Positions 55,212-64,000 of a stretch of 64,000 nt of DNA are shown here, piece by piece (position 1 is the stretch's first letter; each line of letters begins with the position of its first letter). Source of the stretch: Pochonia chlamydosporia 170 (taxonomy: Eukaryota > Ascomycota > Sordariomycetes > Hypocreales > Clavicipitaceae); the NCBI RefSeq assembly GCF_001653235.2, contig NW_019154048.1:186001-250000 (forward strand). Reading direction: 5' to 3'. The position numbers and the translations under genes were made by a program. A model generated the notes under the pieces. That model made no database searches. It was not told where the DNA came from and saw only the letters and a program-made list of their open reading frames with translations.

Positions 55212-58074
55212 TGTGGTTGGCTTTGGTGACAATATGTCACAGTGTATTCTTTTTATTACGTTTTATTATGCAGACTGGGGCCTCAACTGGAATCATTGGG
55301 CGTTTTAGGAAGACAAGGAAATAATTACTCTTGAAAAGCTGCAACTACGTGCCTGCAAACTGGGGATGTTTCATTCAGAACGGATTGTGGTGATAGAAGC
55401 CGCAGAGTGCTGCTGGCTGGAAATGAAAGTTGAGGTTTGCGTAGTGTTGACACCAACTGCGAGGCCTGCAATCAAGCAATCCATGTGATGGGATCGTAAA
55501 GCTTTGACTCCTCACCTTGGACTTCTGAAAGTTACATGAGGGAGTCTGGTATTTAAATGGCTAATTATTCTTGGTACAACGAGTGCTTTTAGTCTAGAAT
55601 AGAAAGTCGACATTGACGGCGCTGGCCGGCTGTTCTGACAAGGGCAAAGAGAAAAAGGCATGTGACTGTGATGATATGTCGTCGGGTTGCTGGTATCTGT
55701 CTCGTGAAGCTTGACGGGGGTCCCTGCATCATTCTAGCTATTATTGGGTCTGGTTGGTTGGTGGTTGGTTGTTCCTTGATGCGAGGTGAAAACGAACCAG
55801 ACATCCGGAAGCTTGAGGATGAGCGGTGACGTCAACGGGTCAACAGGTCAATGCAAGACCACTGAGCGCTGCCGGTGCCAGCCAGCAGGATATTTGATGG
55901 CTGAAAAGTTCTTGTGCTCAAACTGGCTTGGTGGGGCGATTCAATATTGGAACTTGTATCCATGTCTGTCTGGTCTGCTGGGCTCATTCCGTCCCGTTCC
56001 CCAAGCAAATGGGCGATACCAAGTGCGAGTGCGTGCATATGCGAGGAACGATCACTGTATGTCGACGCGGTACGATATCGGATCCATCGGTATTATGACA
56101 AGGTCGGATCTAGAACCGACAACGTGGGGTACAATCCGGTCTGGTTATTTGAGGGCGGAAGAAAGTCGTTGACTGTTGAAATCGAAGCATGACCATTGTC
56201 ATCAGCGGTTGGCGCGCCAATATCAAGTCTGGTACTATTGAGCTACTGATTAAGGGCTAGCTTGAGCAGCTGCGGGAATGTGCCTTGTTAGGCTGATTGT
56301 TTATTTATATTTATTTTAATTTATTGCAGATGATGTGTTTTGCCGACTCAAATCGGGGAAAAGATACTTCTTCTCATTCTGAGTTCCTGCTCATCTACAT
56401 GCGTGCCGTGTCTGTGATACTTTGCGGTTGTGACGGGAAGTGCGGAAGTGCCAAGCTGCTGCAAGGACACGGCCGGCCGTGGTCACACTGCATGGTAGAT
56501 TTGACGTTAATATCCTAGCCGTTGCACTTGGATATGTGGGAAACTGTGAGGTGTAAAGAGCCGAGCTGTCGTCTCCAAATTTATCCATATGTATAGACGA
56601 TCGATGTCTTGGCGTATTGACTCGGCGCACCAAGCTCCGTCATTTGGCTGGGTGATGTGACTTCAAGTTGGAAATATTCCAGTGCGAGCATTGTTGGACT
56701 GATGGCAATAACTCATAATAAGAGACACCTAGTGGACTGAATGCTTCAATGTTATAAGTTCAATGTTGCGTCAAGTCTGTTCGTGCAGTGCATTCAAGTG
56801 CAGACAACATGGAAGCGAGACCAGAGTTGCGCTTGATTTTGCTCCAACGCAGGAGCTCAACTGCTCCTTCCCAGTTCTGTTTCCACTGCACTTGAACTTT
56901 ATCTTTTTGTCCTCTATTTTCTCTCTTTCCTTGGTTCCCTTTCATCACCTGGGCTGTGGGCATTTTGTTTTTGAGCCTCTCCACATCTTCATCTATCTCG
57001 CCACCTTGGACGTGTACTACTCGCCCCGTTACGATTCGTCCGTCCGCCCCGTGTTTGAAGCTCTGCAACAGTCTCACAAATGCCAAGCCGGCTAGTGATA
57101 AACGACATTGGATGATGCCAGACAGTACCATTTCTGTACTCGCGCTGTTCCTACAGTAAATGCTCCAGCAAAATAATACTCGACTACGGCACTGCATCTG
57201 GCCTAGATAACAGATAAGGGCAGCCTCATTGTCTGTGTGCTGCCATCAATCAATCAGTCAATCACCTACGCCAAAATTAGACTTGGATGCATTGGATTGG
57301 GTTTACAGGATTGGATCCCGCCGTCATTGCCAGCCCGACACGCCCCCCATTTCGATAAAGTCCCAGCTTGGCTTGGCTTGGACTGGTATCGCCTCTTACC
57401 AAACGAATTTACATCCAGTCTTACCCCTCCACTTGCAGCTGGGTCCTGGTCTGATGTCTGGTCCTCCTCTGGTCATTGATCTGTCGTCCGTCGTCCCCGT
57501 CTCAACCGGACTGGCTTGTGGAGGCACTTTCGGCGCAAAAGTGAGAGCTTGTGTGCGACAAGACATTGACCAACAGACAACAGAGGGAGGAGCTCTTCTT
57601 GGGACCTCTTTTTTTCTTGTGCTTTCTGCTCAAGCGTCATTTCACATTTCGTTCGCCATTCCCATCACATCGCCGTTTTCGCAATCGCTACGTTTATCCA
57701 CAATACTCTCGATATTCGATTCATTTCTTCCATCGTCGAACCATCGCGCGCCGAACCGCACCATCCTAATCGCCAACTTCAAAGCTTGCATCGACGCCGC
57801 GGGTTATCTGGACGACTTGCCACTTGAGACACCATTCGAGCAGCACACGCTGGCGCTGGCGCAGAGTAGACATCTACTCTGTCGCACTCGTACTCTACTC
57901 TCACAGTCACTCCTCGTCTCACACGGCACGCAGTTTTGCGCCAGTGCCCAGTGGGCGAGAAATCACTAGCCGCCGAGCAGCGAGCGTTTTCCGCCCCCGA
58001 TCTGACCACTGCTTTTTGCTTCTGCGACGCGACAACAACCACACATATCAGGACCGCAACTCACGGCGGCAAAC
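55212..58074. other. Intergenic region, 2.9 kb
   Basis: No supported gene. A continuous 246-codon frame at 57229-57969 overlaps a pyrimidine-rich promoter and leader and lacks domain resemblance. The last 450 bp look like the 5' UTR of the kinase gene that starts at 58075. Confidence 0.5.
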
Positions 58075-62786
<4,712 letters not shown>

Positions 62787-63416
62787 GAAGTTGACGAACT
62801 CACGAACTGGGGCCGCGTTACCATGAGACAACGGCGAGCAACAGCGGCAGGATTTGCTGCCCTGGCATTGCTGCTCCCCATTTCTGGCAAGGGCATGCCG
62901 TTGTGGCTTGTTGGTATAGAGATATTTTGCGCAATTATTGGATCAGCTGCGTGTTATGGTTAGGAAGCTGTAGGCAATTGTCAGTTGGCCAATGTGCAGA
63001 GAAGCAGCGGCAGGCAGGACTATACATGAGGGAATGAAGTTGTAGCAAGAAACCAATGTCAAGTTTGTGCTACATGATGATGATGGATGACTGTCGATGG
63101 ACGCATGTATGGATGGATGGCTGCCTGGATGGTCGAGATGGGTGGAAGTAAGAGAGGGGATGAATACATATTTGATGTGATGGCAAGGATAGGGATAGAT
63201 AGACTATGCATGAGTTCTAGAATGTTTTGCCGCGTAATGATCCATGTGCGTACGGCAGGATGGTGGACGGGTGAAGTAATGTCCAGCTCGACACGAACAA
63301 TGGCAACGACAGTGATGTTGTCATTTGGTCAGACGTTCTCTAAGAATTTTAGGGGAAAAAAATGAGAATGGTCAGAAACTACCAATGTGTACAATTACAA
63401 ACGATAAAATTTCGAA
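62787..63416. other. Convergent intergenic region
   Basis: This is 630 bp between the SRPK and Lunapark 3' ends. It contains a short GATG/GGAT-rich stretch near 63080-63130. No gene is seen. Confidence 0.5.
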
Positions 63417-64000
63417 TCAAGTCTTATTCCTCCGTCTTGCCTTTACAGAATCAGCCGGTGAATCTGTCCCTGTTCCTGTCCCCGTCGCAACCTCATCAGG
63501 TTCTTCTTCATCAACCTCCTCAATAGGATCCTCTTCACCACTCTTAGCGAGCACCTCCTCTATGATCCTCTTCCCCTCATCAACCTCGCCGTTGGTAGCG
63601 CCGCACCCCATGCAGCGCCACATGCCTACCTCGCCTAGACTCTTAGTACCAGGGGGAGCTTGCCCATTGACGAGTCGGCACGAATCACATATCAATGCGA
63701 AGCGGTTCTTGGCGGCTGTCTCGTCTTCACCTAGCAGGACGTCGAATATACGATCGTACCAGTGTGTCTCGGGCGTCATGTACTGGTTATTTGTGCGGGG
63801 AGGAGGCGGCGGAGGATGAGTGAATGCATTGGGTGCGAACTCTGCGCCAACTTCGGCATTTTGTTGTTCTTGTTTCTGCTGCTGCTGCTGTGCCTCTGGA
63901 CGGACGATGTTGGCAGTCGGCGGGGGAGGGAGGTTCGTTCGTCCCGGTTGCGGTTGGGGATGTTTCTTTGCGTCCTTGGGCGAGTCTTCCTTGGGTTCGT
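63417..64000 (-). CDS. LNP1: ER network protein Lunapark (Lnp1), C-terminal part
   Basis: The frame is open from the window edge to the stop at 63417, so the 5' part, including the two membrane helices, lies beyond the window. What is visible starts with a Pro/Gln-rich linker (poly-Gln near 63,880). The Lunapark domain follows: THWYDRIFDVLLGEDETAAKN then FALICDSCRLVNGQAPPGTKS and MWRCMGCGATNGEV. The four Cys in two CX2C knuckles form the family's zinc finger. The end is acidic with a GTGTGTD run and a basic RRRNKT. Lunapark stabilises three-way junctions of the tubular endoplasmic reticulum. The call rests on the zinc-finger block, which is highly conserved. Confidence 0.92.
   Translation of the reverse strand, partial: EPKEDSPKDAKKHPQPQPGRTNLPPPPTANIVRPEAQQQQQKQEQQNAEVGAEFAPNAFTHPPPPPPRTNNQYMTPETHWYDRIFDVLLGEDETAAKNRFALICDSCRLVNGQAPPGTKSLGEVGMWRCMGCGATNGEVDEGKRIIEEVLAKSGEEDPIEEVDEEEPDEVATGTGTGTDSPADSVKARRRNKT

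Noticed and set aside
57229..57969. Continuous 246-codon plus-strand frame
   Set aside because: No domain, odd composition, and it spans a pyrimidine-rich leader typical of a fungal promoter; several other frames overlap it.

Overview
The window looks like nuclear DNA of a filamentous ascomycete, most probably a Sordariomycete and perhaps of the order Hypocreales. The genes are separated by long non-coding stretches. All introns but one are short (about 49 to 82 bp), with GTRAGT-type donors and YAG acceptors. The proteins include typical filamentous-fungal families: a Bim1-like copper protein, a secreted A1 aspartic protease, a maltose-type sugar permease, and Zn2Cys6 and C2H2 regulators. No rRNA or tRNA gene, CRISPR array or intact transposon was recognised. 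Exon coordinates come from reading splice sites and checking that reading frames join.

Layout. 1-505: 3' end of a GPI-anchored Bim1-like gene. 939-3390 (-): Doa1/Ufd3-type ubiquitin-binding WD40 protein. 5011-6246 (+): STRAP-type WD40 protein. 8264-9514 (+): secreted aspartic protease. 10782-13556 (+): VIT-VWA protein. 15493-17288 (+): MFS sugar permease. 18016-21220 (+): ZNFX1/Hrr1-like superfamily 1 helicase. 22066-24257 (+): SAGA subunit Spt8. 24753-25238 (-): short hypothetical gene. 26331-29737: three small lineage-specific-looking genes, the first two created by a tandem duplication. 32237-34183 (-): C2H2 zinc-finger protein, with a 10.5 kb gene-free stretch upstream. 44702-45909 (-): peroxin Pex16. 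46703-49417 (-): Zn2Cys6 regulator. 51733-53294 (-): nuclear-envelope protein Brr6/Brl1. 53802-55211 (+): elongation factor Iws1/Spn1. 58075-62786 (+): SR-protein kinase. 63417-64000 (-): 3' part of Lunapark.

Most genes are conserved housekeeping functions: ubiquitin turnover, SAGA, transcript elongation, splicing kinase, peroxisome, ER shape and nuclear envelope. They do not form one pathway or a metabolite cluster. Accessory character is concentrated at about 18-31 kb, which holds the helicase and the Ser-rich repeat genes. Gene-poor stretches lie at 34-44 kb and 55-61 kb.

The most unusual observations are four. First, the tandem pair of SHRSGASHR-type genes has asymmetric C-to-T/G-to-A divergence and different C-termini. 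Second, the SR-protein kinase appears to contain a 2.7 kb first intron, far longer than any other intron here. Third, the C2H2 gene has a 10.5 kb upstream desert rich in short palindromes and micro-repeats. Fourth, the ZNFX1-like helicase has no zinc fingers.
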